In this document: piece after piece, positions 17,170-25,987 of the stretch
How positions within the stretch are numbered: the stretch's first letter is position 1
Layout of the letters: every line of letters begins with the position of its first letter
Assembly: GCF_003634455.1 (NCBI RefSeq)
Contig: NZ_RBLC01000001.1
Span: 558,001 to 622,000, forward strand
DNA from: Flavobacterium endophyticum
GTDB lineage: Bacteria; Bacteroidota; Bacteroidia; Flavobacteriales; Flavobacteriaceae
Length of the DNA: 64,000 nt
Direction of reading: 5' to 3'
Notes under the pieces: generated by a model
The model's input: the letters and a program-made list of their open reading frames with translations, nothing else
Database searches by the model: none
Told to the model about the DNA's origin: nothing
Translations under genes and position numbers: made by a program

Positions 17170-18648
17170 ATGAAACAAAAATTATTTTTTATGCTGTTCG
17201 TGATTTTTTCTGTCACGGCAGCAAAAGCACAATTTACGACTCCGAATACCGGAGTAAGCTGGAGCCTTGATGATTTGATGGCCAATGCTCCTTCGGCAGT
17301 AAGTCTCACGGGAGGAATTTACACCTTATCACAAAACCTTACGATTGCTCCTACTGACAGTATCATAATCGATACTGATGTAACATTACACATCAACGCA
17401 GATGTACAGATTACCGTGCAGGGAAATTTTACGTCTGATTCTGATGCTATCACGATTACAGCAACAAACACCGCCACACCCTACAATACCATTACTTTTG
17501 AATCAGGTTCCAGCGGTTATTTCAGGAATACGACGATCAATTACGGAAAAGGAATACGGGTGGCTACGCCTGACTTCGAAATGCAGTCCTGCGTAATGGC
17601 ATATCATATGAACGGAACAACGACAAGCGGAGCCATTACCTTTTCGACTGGAGGAAATGCGCTGATCAACAATTCCAGGTTCTTATTCAATTTTTATCCA
17701 GCTTTCAATTCAGGAGCTAATCAATCAGTTGCTCCAAGACTGACCAACAATTATCTAGAAGGAAACAACCAATCCAATGGAAACCGTCCGCAAATCAATA
17801 TGGGTCCAAGTGGTGCAGATACGCTACGAATCGTTGGAAACACCATAAAAGGCGATCGTACTAAAATCATGACTGGCGGTATTGGAGCGTCGAACCTATT
17901 GGGAGGAGGTCAGCTTAAAGTCATCATCGACAACAATATTATTACAGACAACCGTTACGGCATTACTGTTATTGGAGCTGCTTCATCAGGATACATCAGA
18001 GGAAATATTATTGAAAATAATAATACACAAAATATCCCTGCTCAAGGAGGAAGTGGTATTTCACTTAGCGCTTCAGGAGCGACCACCATGAATATTATTG
18101 CCAGCCGTAACCAAATCCGAAGAAATCTTTGGGGAATTACGGTTATCGGAACGGCAAGAATCAATCTTGGCGATACAAATACAGCTACTTTAAACGAAGG
18201 AGGCAATGTCTTTTCCGAGAACGCAAATGGCGGAGCAACATACGCATTATTCAACAATACGGCGCTGCCAATCATGGCCATGGACAATTGCTGGATTGAA
18301 GGGGCTGAACCAACTGCAGCCGATGTCGAAAATGTAATCAGCCATCAGGTTGATGACAACACTTTAGGACCGGTGACTTTTACTCCTTTTGGCTGTGATG
18401 CCTTATCAGTTCCAGGATTCGCTACTTCAAAACCTATTATTTATCCGAATCCGAGCAAGGGAAAAATCAATATCGAGATGGCTGAAAGCGGCACAATAAG
18501 CATATTCGCTATCAATGGCATGTTTATCCAAAATTTCGATTTAAATGAAGGAAGAAATACTATTGATGTAGATCTTCCAGCTGGGATTTATATTACAAAA
18601 ACCGAAACACAAGGTAAAAATTTCAGTAATAAATTAGTTATTCAATAA
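17170..18648 (+). CDS. Secreted right-handed beta-helix protein with T9SS type A sorting domain
   Basis: 492 residues. Signal peptide 1-20 (ends VTAAKAQ). The body (about 60-400) is made of short repeated strands rich in Asn, Gly, Ile and Thr, such as IIDNNIITDNRYGITVIG and IIASRNQIRRNLWGITVIG, typical of parallel beta-helix folds found in pectate lyases and adhesins. No catalytic motif is recognisable. The last ~75 residues form a T9SS type A domain: the IIYPNPSKGKINIE motif and a final Lys-Leu-Val-Ile-Gln strand. It should cross the outer membrane through the type IX system and be attached to the surface or released. It is monocistronic, with a terminator 22 bp downstream. Confidence 0.88.
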   Translation: MKQKLFFMLFVIFSVTAAKAQFTTPNTGVSWSLDDLMANAPSAVSLTGGIYTLSQNLTIAPTDSIIIDTDVTLHINADVQITVQGNFTSDSDAITITATNTATPYNTITFESGSSGYFRNTTINYGKGIRVATPDFEMQSCVMAYHMNGTTTSGAITFSTGGNALINNSRFLFNFYPAFNSGANQSVAPRLTNNYLEGNNQSNGNRPQINMGPSGADTLRIVGNTIKGDRTKIMTGGIGASNLLGGGQLKVIIDNNIITDNRYGITVIGAASSGYIRGNIIENNNTQNIPAQGGSGISLSASGATTMNIIASRNQIRRNLWGITVIGTARINLGDTNTATLNEGGNVFSENANGGATYALFNNTALPIMAMDNCWIEGAEPTAADVENVISHQVDDNTLGPVTFTPFGCDALSVPGFATSKPIIYPNPSKGKINIEMAESGTISIFAINGMFIQNFDLNEGRNTIDVDLPAGIYITKTETQGKNFSNKLVIQ

Positions 18649-18669
18649 CAAAATCAGATTCAAAATCTC

Positions 18670-18702
18670 AAGGCAAGTCTAGCTAGGCTTGCCTTCTTTT
18701 TA
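18670..18702 (+). terminator. Rho-independent terminator after the beta-helix gene
   Basis: Perfect 8-bp arms AAGGCAAG (18670-18677) and CTTGCCTT (18688-18695) are followed by a T-rich tract. Confidence 0.85.
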
Positions 18703-18858
18703 TGGATAACAAAGTATATTAACGCATTACAAATTATAAACATAAAAAACCTACAAAAACTTTAAAAAAAGTACAATAAAAAAGTTAACAATTTCGTTAT
18801 ACTACTAAACAATTCCAGCTTATGGCAAACATCTACGCTAACTTTAAATTATGCAATC

Positions 18859-19710
18859 ATGTCAAACCTCAACATTTTTAAACAAAGCTGGAATGAAATT
18901 GTTTTTGAAGGCAGAAACAAGGAATATGGCGCGTACCAGCTACGCCAAGAGAATCCAAGAACTACTTTAAAAGCATTGTTCTTTGGAATACTCGCTTGTG
19001 CTTCTTTACTTAGCATACCTGTAATTTCTGGACTATTAAAAAAAGAAGTGCCCAACGTCACTGATGCTCCTTATGTCCTTCCAGATGCCATTCTTGTAAA
19101 TACAGAAATTTTCAAAAAGACGAAACCTGAGGCACCTGCTAAAAAATCAGAACCTGAGAAATCTTCAGAAAAACAAATCAAAAATGTAACTCCTACTGTA
19201 ACTGATGCGAAAGACACTCCCAACGAAGTACAAGAGATAGATCCTACCAAAAATATCAAAACAGGAGATTCTGATAATCCAGGAGACAATAAGGGCAACA
19301 TTGCACTCGGAAACAGTTCATCTGATGGAAAAGGAAACGAAACAACGTATGACTCTGGTACAACAAAGGGCAACGATACTGGAAACGAAATACTTAATAT
19401 TGGAGTGCTTCAAGCAAACCCAGAATTCCCAGGAGGCATTAAGAACTTTTTGGCTTTAGTAGGGAAAAAATTCAAGACTCCCGAAATCGACGAGCAAGGA
19501 ATAATGAAAATCTTTGTCTATTTTGTTGTTGAAAAAGACGGAACGTTGAGCAACATCAAAGTGTTGAGAGATCCAGGATACGGATTAGGCGAAGAAGCCA
19601 TACGTGTCTTGAAATCTATAAAAACAAAATGGAAACCTGGCATACAAAATGACAAACCTGTTAGAACGGCTTACAATCTGCCTATCAGTGTCGATATCAA
19701 AAATAATTAA
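18859..19710 (+). CDS. tonB: TonB-family energy transducer
   Basis: 283 residues. A cytoplasmic N-terminus with the Bacteroidota TonB motif (NKEYGAYQLRQENPR) precedes one TM helix (about 36-57). A Lys/Pro/Glu-rich segment follows, then a spacer rich in Gly, Asn, Asp and Ser (about 130-180). The last ~90 residues form the TonB C-terminal domain: NPEFPGGIKNFLALVGKKF, VYFVVEKDGTLSNIKVLR, WKPGIQNDKPV. It should work with ExbB/ExbD to drive TonB-dependent receptors such as those at 36943 and 51248; no exbBD genes are in the window. The gene is monocistronic between two terminators. Confidence 0.93.
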   Translation: MSNLNIFKQSWNEIVFEGRNKEYGAYQLRQENPRTTLKALFFGILACASLLSIPVISGLLKKEVPNVTDAPYVLPDAILVNTEIFKKTKPEAPAKKSEPEKSSEKQIKNVTPTVTDAKDTPNEVQEIDPTKNIKTGDSDNPGDNKGNIALGNSSSDGKGNETTYDSGTTKGNDTGNEILNIGVLQANPEFPGGIKNFLALVGKKFKTPEIDEQGIMKIFVYFVVEKDGTLSNIKVLRDPGYGLGEEAIRVLKSIKTKWKPGIQNDKPVRTAYNLPISVDIKNN

Positions 19711-19740
19711 TTTGAGTAGTTAACTATTTTTATTTTCAAA

Positions 19741-19773
19741 AAACCCTGCGAACTGTGCCTGCAGGGTTTTTTA
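19741..19773 (+). terminator. Rho-independent terminator after the TonB-family gene
   Basis: Arms AAACCCTGC (19741-19749) and GCAGGGTTT (19761-19769) with an 11-nt loop, followed by TTTTTATTT. Confidence 0.88.
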
Positions 19774-19884
19774 TTTAAGAACGATTCACTTTTTCATGCC
19801 GGCTAAAAACCCGTATTTCGCTAACATCACATTAACGTATTAAATAAAAACATTCGTTATCTTTGTGCTTTCAAAATAGAGTTT

Positions 19885-20757
19885 ATGGAAACCGTTTTAG
19901 ATACTGCCGTTTTACCTACAGGAAAACCAAAATGGCTAAAGGTAAAACTACCTATTGGCCAAAAATATACAGAACTTAGAGGATTAGTAGACAAATACAA
20001 GCTGAATACGATCTGTACCTCAGGAAGTTGCCCGAATATGGGTGAATGCTGGGGCGAAGGAACTGCTACCTTTATGATTTTAGGGAATGTATGTACGCGT
20101 TCTTGCGGTTTTTGCGGTGTAAAAACAGGAAGACCAGAAACAGTTGATTGGGACGAACCTGAAAAAGTGGCACGCTCTATCAAGATTATGAACATCAAGC
20201 ATGCAGTAGTAACAAGCGTTGACAGAGACGACTTGAAAGACGGAGGCTCGATTATCTGGATTGAAACTGTAAAAGCCATCCGAAGAATGAATCCCAACAC
20301 TACGCTAGAAACACTAATTCCTGATTTCCAAGGAATTGAAAGAAATATCGACCGAATCGTAGAAGCTAATCCAGAAGTAGTTTCGCACAACATGGAAACC
20401 GTTAGAAGATTAACTCGCGAGGTTCGAATTCAAGCAAAATACGACAGGAGCTTGGCCGTTTTAAAATACCTAAAAGAAAAAGGAATCAATAGAACCAAAT
20501 CAGGTATCATGCTAGGTCTTGGAGAGACTGAAGAAGAAGTAATCCAAACATTACATGACTTGCGCGATGCTAATGTTGATGTAGTAACCATAGGACAATA
20601 TTTGCAGCCAAGCAAAAAACACTTGCCGGTAAAAGAATTTATCACGCCAGACCAATTCGCGAAATATGAAAAAATCGGTTTGGAGCTAGGTTTCCGCCAT
20701 GTAGAAAGCGGTGCTTTGGTGAGATCTTCTTACAAAGCCCAAAAACACATTTTATAA
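19885..20757 (+). CDS. lipA: Lipoyl synthase
   Basis: Radical SAM enzyme that inserts two sulfurs into protein-bound octanoyl groups. The auxiliary cluster motif [12 protein letters not shown] and the radical SAM motif CTRSCGFC are both present. The C-terminal RSSYKAQ segment supplies the conserved serine ligand of the auxiliary cluster. Length 290 aa is standard. A TATCTTTG -7-like element at 19858-19865 lies 20 bp before the ATG, so the mRNA leader is short. The stop codon overlaps the left end of a degenerate inverted repeat that reaches into gapA. Confidence 0.98.
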   Translation: METVLDTAVLPTGKPKWLKVKLPIGQKYTELRGLVDKYKLNTICTSGSCPNMGECWGEGTATFMILGNVCTRSCGFCGVKTGRPETVDWDEPEKVARSIKIMNIKHAVVTSVDRDDLKDGGSIIWIETVKAIRRMNPNTTLETLIPDFQGIERNIDRIVEANPEVVSHNMETVRRLTREVRIQAKYDRSLAVLKYLKEKGINRTKSGIMLGLGETEEEVIQTLHDLRDANVDVVTIGQYLQPSKKHLPVKEFITPDQFAKYEKIGLELGFRHVESGALVRSSYKAQKHIL

Positions 20758-20865
20758 GTCATAAATCCAAAGACGAAAGTCTTAAAGCCGTTTTTATAAA
20801 TGCTTTTGTTTTTCTGACTTTAAAAACTTGTTGACTTTAAAACTTTATGACTTTAAAAACTAGAA
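20756..20865. repeat. Imperfect inverted repeat of degenerate GACTTTAAA words spanning the lipA-gapA junction
   Basis: The left part has AAGTCATAAA (20756-20765), AAAGAC and AAAGTCTTAAAG. The right part has three copies of GACTTTAAA, plus TTTATGACTT (20844-20853), the exact complement of the left 10-mer. The lipA stop codon and the gapA ATG both fall inside. The word structure resembles the repeat at 54258-54354 but with different words. Confidence 0.6.
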
Positions 20866-21851
20866 TTGCTATTAATGGATTCGGCAGAATCGGAAGAAAC
20901 TTATTCCGCCTTTTGCTTAACCACCCGACTATCGAAGTCGTAGCCATCAATGATATTGCAGACAACAGAACAATGTCGCATTTAGTGAAATACGACAGTA
21001 TTCATGGCGTTTTGCCCTTCGAATGTTCTTCTGATCAAGAGAATATTATCATCGATGGAAAACCCTATCCCTTCTTCCATGAAAAAAGCATCTCGAATCT
21101 CGATTGGAAATCGCTCGATATTGATGTCGTAATCGAATCGACAGGAAAATATAAGACCTTTGAAGAAATCAACCTTCATATCCTGGCGGGTGCAAAAAAA
21201 GTAATTCTTTCTGCCCCTTCAGAAACCGACAAGATTAAGACGGTTGTTCTGGGCGTAAACGAACATATCCTTGATGGTACGGAGAAAATCATTTCTAACG
21301 CCAGCTGTACGACAAACAACGCTGCACCGATGATCAAAGTCATCAATGATTTATGCGGTATCGAACAAGCTTATATTACCACTGTACATTCTTACACTAC
21401 AGACCAGAGTCTTCACGATCAGCCTCATAAGGATCTTCGAAGAGCTAGAGGCGCGGCACAATCTATCGTTCCCACAACAACGGGCGCGGCAAAAGCACTT
21501 ACAAAAATTTTCCCTGAATTGGATGGCAAAATTGGAGGAAGCGGTATTCGTGTTCCTGTACCCGATGGATCTTTGACAGACATCACTTGTTATGTAAAAC
21601 GAGAAGTTTCTATCGAAGAAATCAACAAAGCTTTTCAACATGCCTGCAGCAACGAATTCAAAGGATTCATGGCCTATACAGAAGACCCTATCGTTTCGGT
21701 AGATATTTTAGGCAATAGAAATTCCTGTCTTTTTGACTCACAGCTAACCTCTGTAATTGACAAAATGGTAAAGGTTGTTGGCTGGTATGATAATGAAATC
21801 GGATATTCTTCGCGCATTATCGATTTAATTTCATTAACAAATAAGAAATAG
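20847..21851 (+). CDS. gapA: Glyceraldehyde-3-phosphate dehydrogenase, type I
   Basis: Glycolytic/gluconeogenic NAD-dependent dehydrogenase. The Rossmann motif INGFGRIGRNLFR starts at residue 8; the catalytic Cys154 sits in SNASCTTNNAAP; the partner His lies in TTVHSYTTDQ; and the C-terminal WYDNEIGYSSR motif is intact. Length 334 aa is normal. The first codons (MTLKTR) are encoded by the right arm of a degenerate intergenic repeat, so the extreme N-terminus may have arisen from repeat sequence. The next gene, a hybrid kinase, starts 30 bp downstream. Confidence 0.98.
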   Translation: MTLKTRIAINGFGRIGRNLFRLLLNHPTIEVVAINDIADNRTMSHLVKYDSIHGVLPFECSSDQENIIIDGKPYPFFHEKSISNLDWKSLDIDVVIESTGKYKTFEEINLHILAGAKKVILSAPSETDKIKTVVLGVNEHILDGTEKIISNASCTTNNAAPMIKVINDLCGIEQAYITTVHSYTTDQSLHDQPHKDLRRARGAAQSIVPTTTGAAKALTKIFPELDGKIGGSGIRVPVPDGSLTDITCYVKREVSIEEINKAFQHACSNEFKGFMAYTEDPIVSVDILGNRNSCLFDSQLTSVIDKMVKVVGWYDNEIGYSSRIIDLISLTNKK

Positions 21852-21881
21852 CTACTTTTATCCCTTATCAAGGGCTTTAAA

Positions 21882-24068
21882 ATGAAGTATTTACCACCAC
21901 TACTCTTTATTCTCTTATTTAATTCCCTGCTGTATTCACAGCAAAAAAAAACCGCGTCTACAAAAGTCGACAGCGTTGATTACTACATTCAGCTGGCAAG
22001 TTTCAATCTAAAGATCAATAATTATCAAAATGCTTTAGAAAGTTCTCAAAATGCCATTGAGTTTTCACAAAAAAAAGGCGACAAGGCACAGGAAGCAAAT
22101 GCTTATACTTTTTTAGGAAGTATTTATTTTGAACTTAAAAAATACGATGATGCTATTGAGACGTATGTACGCAGCATCTCGTTATATAATGACCTAGAAC
22201 CTTCTACAGAGCAGGCTTACTGCTATTACAATCTCGGATTGTGTTACATGGAAAAGGGAAAATACGGTGTGGCAGAAATCTATTTTGACAAAGCCAATGC
22301 GATTTATGAAATCATTGAAATTCCTGATGCTAAAGAACTCCTGAACCTCCAGAAAGGAATTCTTTATAAGGCCAAAGGAAAAACACAGTTAGCATCGTCC
22401 ATCTTCAATACGATTATTGCCAAACCCGACAACGATGACAGTTTTAAGACCAAGGCAGAAGCCTTGTACCAGATGGGCACAATTGAGTTCGAAGCTGGCC
22501 GGAGCCATCTTGCCTTAAATTATCTCAACCGGGCCTTAGAGTTAAACTCGAGAAGCGATAATTTCGAACAAAAATCCAAAATCCTGAAGCTAATCAGTGA
22601 GGTTTATGAAATGATGATGGACATCGATAATTCGTTTCTTTACTTGAAAAAACACTTGGTCTTAAAAGATTCCATCATACAGTTAAACAGCAAAAAAATT
22701 GGGGCAGAAGCTTTCGAAAAATTCAAAGAAAGCGAGCAAATGAAAACCATAAAACAAAAAGACAAAGAAAATCGCGAGCAGAAAAAATTGATCAAAGTTT
22801 CCAAGCTTACCAGCGTATTGAGCATTGCCTTGATTACGATTCTCTCACTACTAAGCTTGTCGTTATATAAAAACAACATCATCCGGAACAGAACGAACAA
22901 ACAGCTACAGGAAAAAAATACGGAACTTGAAATCGCAAAAGACAAGGCAGAAAAAGCCTCTCAAGCAAGAGCCGAGTTCTTATCAACCGTAAGCCATGAG
23001 CTTCGAACGCCTCTAAATGCCATTAACGGAATCACACACCTTCTGATTGAAGAAAACCCGAAAAAATCCCAAATTGATTACCTTAAGTCACTGAAGTTCT
23101 CCGGAAATTACCTGCTGACTTTTATAAATGAAATCCTAGAAATCAACCGAATCGAGTCAAATAATATTGAAATTGAAAAAATCTGCTTCAACCTTAGGCA
23201 GCTTCTAATTGACATACAGAATTCGCTAAAAGAAATCGCAAGCCAAAATAACATCAATTTCGGATTAGAAATAGATCCTGAAATTTGCAAGACATTTTCT
23301 GGTGACCCGACAAAACTTTCCCAGATTTTCATGAATCTGATCAATAATGCCTTAAAATTTACGGAAAACGGAACTGTAATTGTCCGCGCAAAACTTCTGG
23401 ACGAAACAGAAACCAAGCAGAACATTTATTTTGAAATCGTAGACACGGGCATTGGAATTCCAGAAGAAAAGCAAGAAATTATCTTTGAAAGCTTTTCGCA
23501 AGGCTCTGTTGAAATCAACAGAAAATACGGCGGAACTGGCTTAGGACTGGCTATTGTAAAACGATTGGTCACAATGCTAGGCGGCACCATCAAATTAGAA
23601 AGTACTATTAAAAAAGGATCTAACTTTAATTTCAGCCTAGAATTAGATAAAGGAATTGAAAACCATGAAATCTTAAAACTCTATACAAACGATAGTGATT
23701 TTATCGATAAAAAAGTGCTTCTTGTTGAGGACAACAAAATCAACCAGATGGTGACCAAAAAAATGCTAGAAAAGAAGCAGATTGAATGTGAAATTGTCGA
23801 AAATGGAGAAGACGCCATAGAAGCTGTCAGAAACAACAAATACGATTTGGTACTGATGGATGTGCATCTTCCAGGCATAAACGGAACCATTGCTACTCAA
23901 AGCATTCGAAAATTCGACAAGAAGACTCCGATTATTGCACTCACCGCCATTTCCTTAAACGAAAACAGAGAAATGTTGCTTTCCTTCGGAATGACAGATG
24001 TTATCACCAAGCCATTCAATCCAGAAGCCTTCTACAGGGTTATTGCAGAAACGATGAACAGCAATTAG
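21882..24068 (+). CDS. TPR-containing hybrid histidine kinase/response regulator
   Basis: 728 residues. A signal peptide (1-20) is followed by about six TPR-like repeats in the presumed periplasmic part (about 28-270; for example ANAYTFLGSIYFELKKYDDAIETY). A TM helix (about 308-328, SVLSIALITILSLLSLSLY) precedes a coiled-coil linker and HisKA with His372 in VSHELRTPLNAI. The HATPase has NNALKFTENG, DTGIGIP and GTGLGLAI. The C-terminal receiver begins KKVLLVEDNKINQ and has Asp660 in LVLMDVHLPG. This architecture is common in Bacteroidota; no output domain or adjacent regulator is seen. It meets purine nucleoside phosphorylase tail to tail, with a 4-bp overlap. Confidence 0.94.
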   Translation: MKYLPPLLFILLFNSLLYSQQKKTASTKVDSVDYYIQLASFNLKINNYQNALESSQNAIEFSQKKGDKAQEANAYTFLGSIYFELKKYDDAIETYVRSISLYNDLEPSTEQAYCYYNLGLCYMEKGKYGVAEIYFDKANAIYEIIEIPDAKELLNLQKGILYKAKGKTQLASSIFNTIIAKPDNDDSFKTKAEALYQMGTIEFEAGRSHLALNYLNRALELNSRSDNFEQKSKILKLISEVYEMMMDIDNSFLYLKKHLVLKDSIIQLNSKKIGAEAFEKFKESEQMKTIKQKDKENREQKKLIKVSKLTSVLSIALITILSLLSLSLYKNNIIRNRTNKQLQEKNTELEIAKDKAEKASQARAEFLSTVSHELRTPLNAINGITHLLIEENPKKSQIDYLKSLKFSGNYLLTFINEILEINRIESNNIEIEKICFNLRQLLIDIQNSLKEIASQNNINFGLEIDPEICKTFSGDPTKLSQIFMNLINNALKFTENGTVIVRAKLLDETETKQNIYFEIVDTGIGIPEEKQEIIFESFSQGSVEINRKYGGTGLGLAIVKRLVTMLGGTIKLESTIKKGSNFNFSLELDKGIENHEILKLYTNDSDFIDKKVLLVEDNKINQMVTKKMLEKKQIECEIVENGEDAIEAVRNNKYDLVLMDVHLPGINGTIATQSIRKFDKKTPIIALTAISLNENREMLLSFGMTDVITKPFNPEAFYRVIAETMNSN

Positions 24069-24877
24069 TTTCTAGAAATCAGCTCTTTGATAAGCGTCCT
24101 AACTTTTGGCTCAGCCTTTTTAGCCGCTTCCAATACTTCCTGATGAGAAACCGTATCGATGTTGTGCTCGTCGCCCATATCCGTAATCACAGAAATACCA
24201 AAACACTGCATGTCCATATGGCGGGCAACAATAACTTCAGGAACCGTTGACATTCCAACGCAATCCGCACCAAGAATTTTCACCATTCTGTATTCCGAAA
24301 GTGTTTCAAATGTCGGCCCTTGTAGTCCGTAATAAATACCATCCTTCACTTCGATGTTCAGTTCAATAGCAATCGCTTTGGCTTTGTTGATCAATTCTCT
24401 AGAATAAGGCTCGCTCATGTTGACGAATCTCGGACCAAATCTTTCATCATTTTTTCCTCGAAGCGGATGTTCGGGCATCATGTTGATATGATCGTAAATG
24501 ATGACGATATCTCCCACTTTATAAAAAGGATTCACGCCTCCAGAAGCATTAGAAACAACCAACTTCTGCACGCCAAGATATTTCATTACTCTTACCGGGA
24601 AAGTCACTTCTTTCATGTCATATCCTTCATAAAAATGGAAACGGCCTTGCATGGCCACCACCTTTTTAGTTCCGATAGTTCCAAACACTAAAGCGCCTTT
24701 ATGGCCTTGCACCGTTGAAACCGGAAAATTAGGAATTTCGTTGTATGGCAACGTAAATTCAATCTGAATATCCTCGGTAAAACCTCCCAATCCAGAACCA
24801 AGGATTACTCCATATTCTGGCGAAAAATTAGTTTTTGATTGTATATAATTAACTGTTTCTTGAACTTTTTCCCACAT
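24065..24877 (-). CDS. Purine-nucleoside phosphorylase (class I)
   Basis: 270 residues. Phosphorolysis of inosine or guanosine to the free base and ribose-1-phosphate in purine salvage. Family motifs: GVILGSGLGGFTEDI (phosphate site) at residues 19-33, GRFHFYEGYDMKEVTFPVRVM, VVSNASGGVNP, GPTFETLSEYRM, the guanine-site DCVGMSTVPEVIVARH, and ISVITDMG. It overlaps the upstream lpxK gene by 29 bp (24849-24877), so the two are translated from the same transcript. The function has no obvious link to lipid A synthesis. Confidence 0.95.
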   Translation of the reverse strand: MWEKVQETVNYIQSKTNFSPEYGVILGSGLGGFTEDIQIEFTLPYNEIPNFPVSTVQGHKGALVFGTIGTKKVVAMQGRFHFYEGYDMKEVTFPVRVMKYLGVQKLVVSNASGGVNPFYKVGDIVIIYDHINMMPEHPLRGKNDERFGPRFVNMSEPYSRELINKAKAIAIELNIEVKDGIYYGLQGPTFETLSEYRMVKILGADCVGMSTVPEVIVARHMDMQCFGISVITDMGDEHNIDTVSHQEVLEAAKKAEPKVRTLIKELISRN

Positions 24878-25871
24878 AATTTAAAATAGTTTTGTCAAAA
24901 TCATTACCGCCAGAAATAAAATGGCTTTTTATCGGAAGATAGAAAAGCTGGCTGTCTGGAAGCCTTCCTCTTAATCTGACGAAATCTTTTTCGGTCGTGA
25001 TTATTTTTTTATCCTGCGCTTTATTTTTTATCTCTGCAATGTCTTTTTCCGTAAAATGATGATGGTCCGGAAATGTCAGGATTACATCGTTTTCGCTTTG
25101 CAAATATGCAAAAAACGGTTCGGGTTTGGCTATTCCTGCCAAAAGTAATTTATCAACAGGCTTGATTTCGGAAACAGAAAGCTGCTTTTCTTCCGAAAAC
25201 ACAAATTCATCATAGGCTATCGAGGTAAAACATAACTTTTGGTCAGAATCAATTTTTAGCTTTTTCTGAATTCTATCCTGCTCTTTGGCAGATAAATCAG
25301 GCGGGCATTTTGTGACTATGATAATTTTTGCACGTTCCGCCCCATTTCTGCTTTCGCGAAGGTTTCCTGCTGGCAAAATAAGATCATCTGAATACAAATC
25401 CCCGTAAGAAGTCAGCAAAACATAGAGCCCTGCTTTTACTTTTCTGTGCTGAAAAGCATCATCTAGCAAAATGATATCAGGCTGTGAAATCTTCAATAAC
25501 TGCTCAATTCCGTTCCTCCGATCTGCATCCACAGCAACTTGGATGTTGGGAAACTTTTTATAAAACTGGAAAGGCTCATCTCCTAAAATTGATGCATCTG
25601 AATTTTCATCGGCTAAGACAAAACCTTCTGAATTTCGTTTGTAACCGCGACTCAATGTCGCTATCTTGTAATTAGGAGAAAGCAGACGGATCAAATATTC
25701 AATCTGCGGTGTTTTACCCGTTCCTCCAACGCTCAGGTTGCCGACAGCTATTATGGGAAGATCAAAAGAATACGATTTTAAAATTCCTTTGTCAAAAAGA
25801 AAATTCCTAATGCTGGCAATAAGACCGTATAAAATAGAAAAAGGGAAAAGTATTTTTCGCAATAACATCAT
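24849..25871 (-). CDS. lpxK: Tetraacyldisaccharide 4'-kinase
   Basis: Inner-membrane kinase that phosphorylates the 4' position of the lipid A precursor. The N-terminal membrane-associated helix (residues 1-25) is followed by a P-loop (VGNLSVGGTGKTPQIEYL), the SRGYKRNSEGF box, GDEPFQFYKKFP, and LLDDAFQHRKVKAG with the conserved Asp-His. Length 340 aa is typical. Its presence indicates a standard LPS outer membrane. The 3' end overlaps the start of the nucleoside phosphorylase by 29 bp. Confidence 0.96.
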   Translation of the reverse strand: MMLLRKILFPFSILYGLIASIRNFLFDKGILKSYSFDLPIIAVGNLSVGGTGKTPQIEYLIRLLSPNYKIATLSRGYKRNSEGFVLADENSDASILGDEPFQFYKKFPNIQVAVDADRRNGIEQLLKISQPDIILLDDAFQHRKVKAGLYVLLTSYGDLYSDDLILPAGNLRESRNGAERAKIIIVTKCPPDLSAKEQDRIQKKLKIDSDQKLCFTSIAYDEFVFSEEKQLSVSEIKPVDKLLLAGIAKPEPFFAYLQSENDVILTFPDHHHFTEKDIAEIKNKAQDKKIITTEKDFVRLRGRLPDSQLFYLPIKSHFISGGNDFDKTILNYVGKSSRNS

Positions 25872-25987
25872 AGTACGAAAGTATAATATTTTATCTTTGA
25901 AACATAAAGCTAGGGCATATTTGCGACTATTGAATTCTACTTTGCCTATTCATGCTTTTTGGCAATTTAAGCCTAATTTTTAAAATT

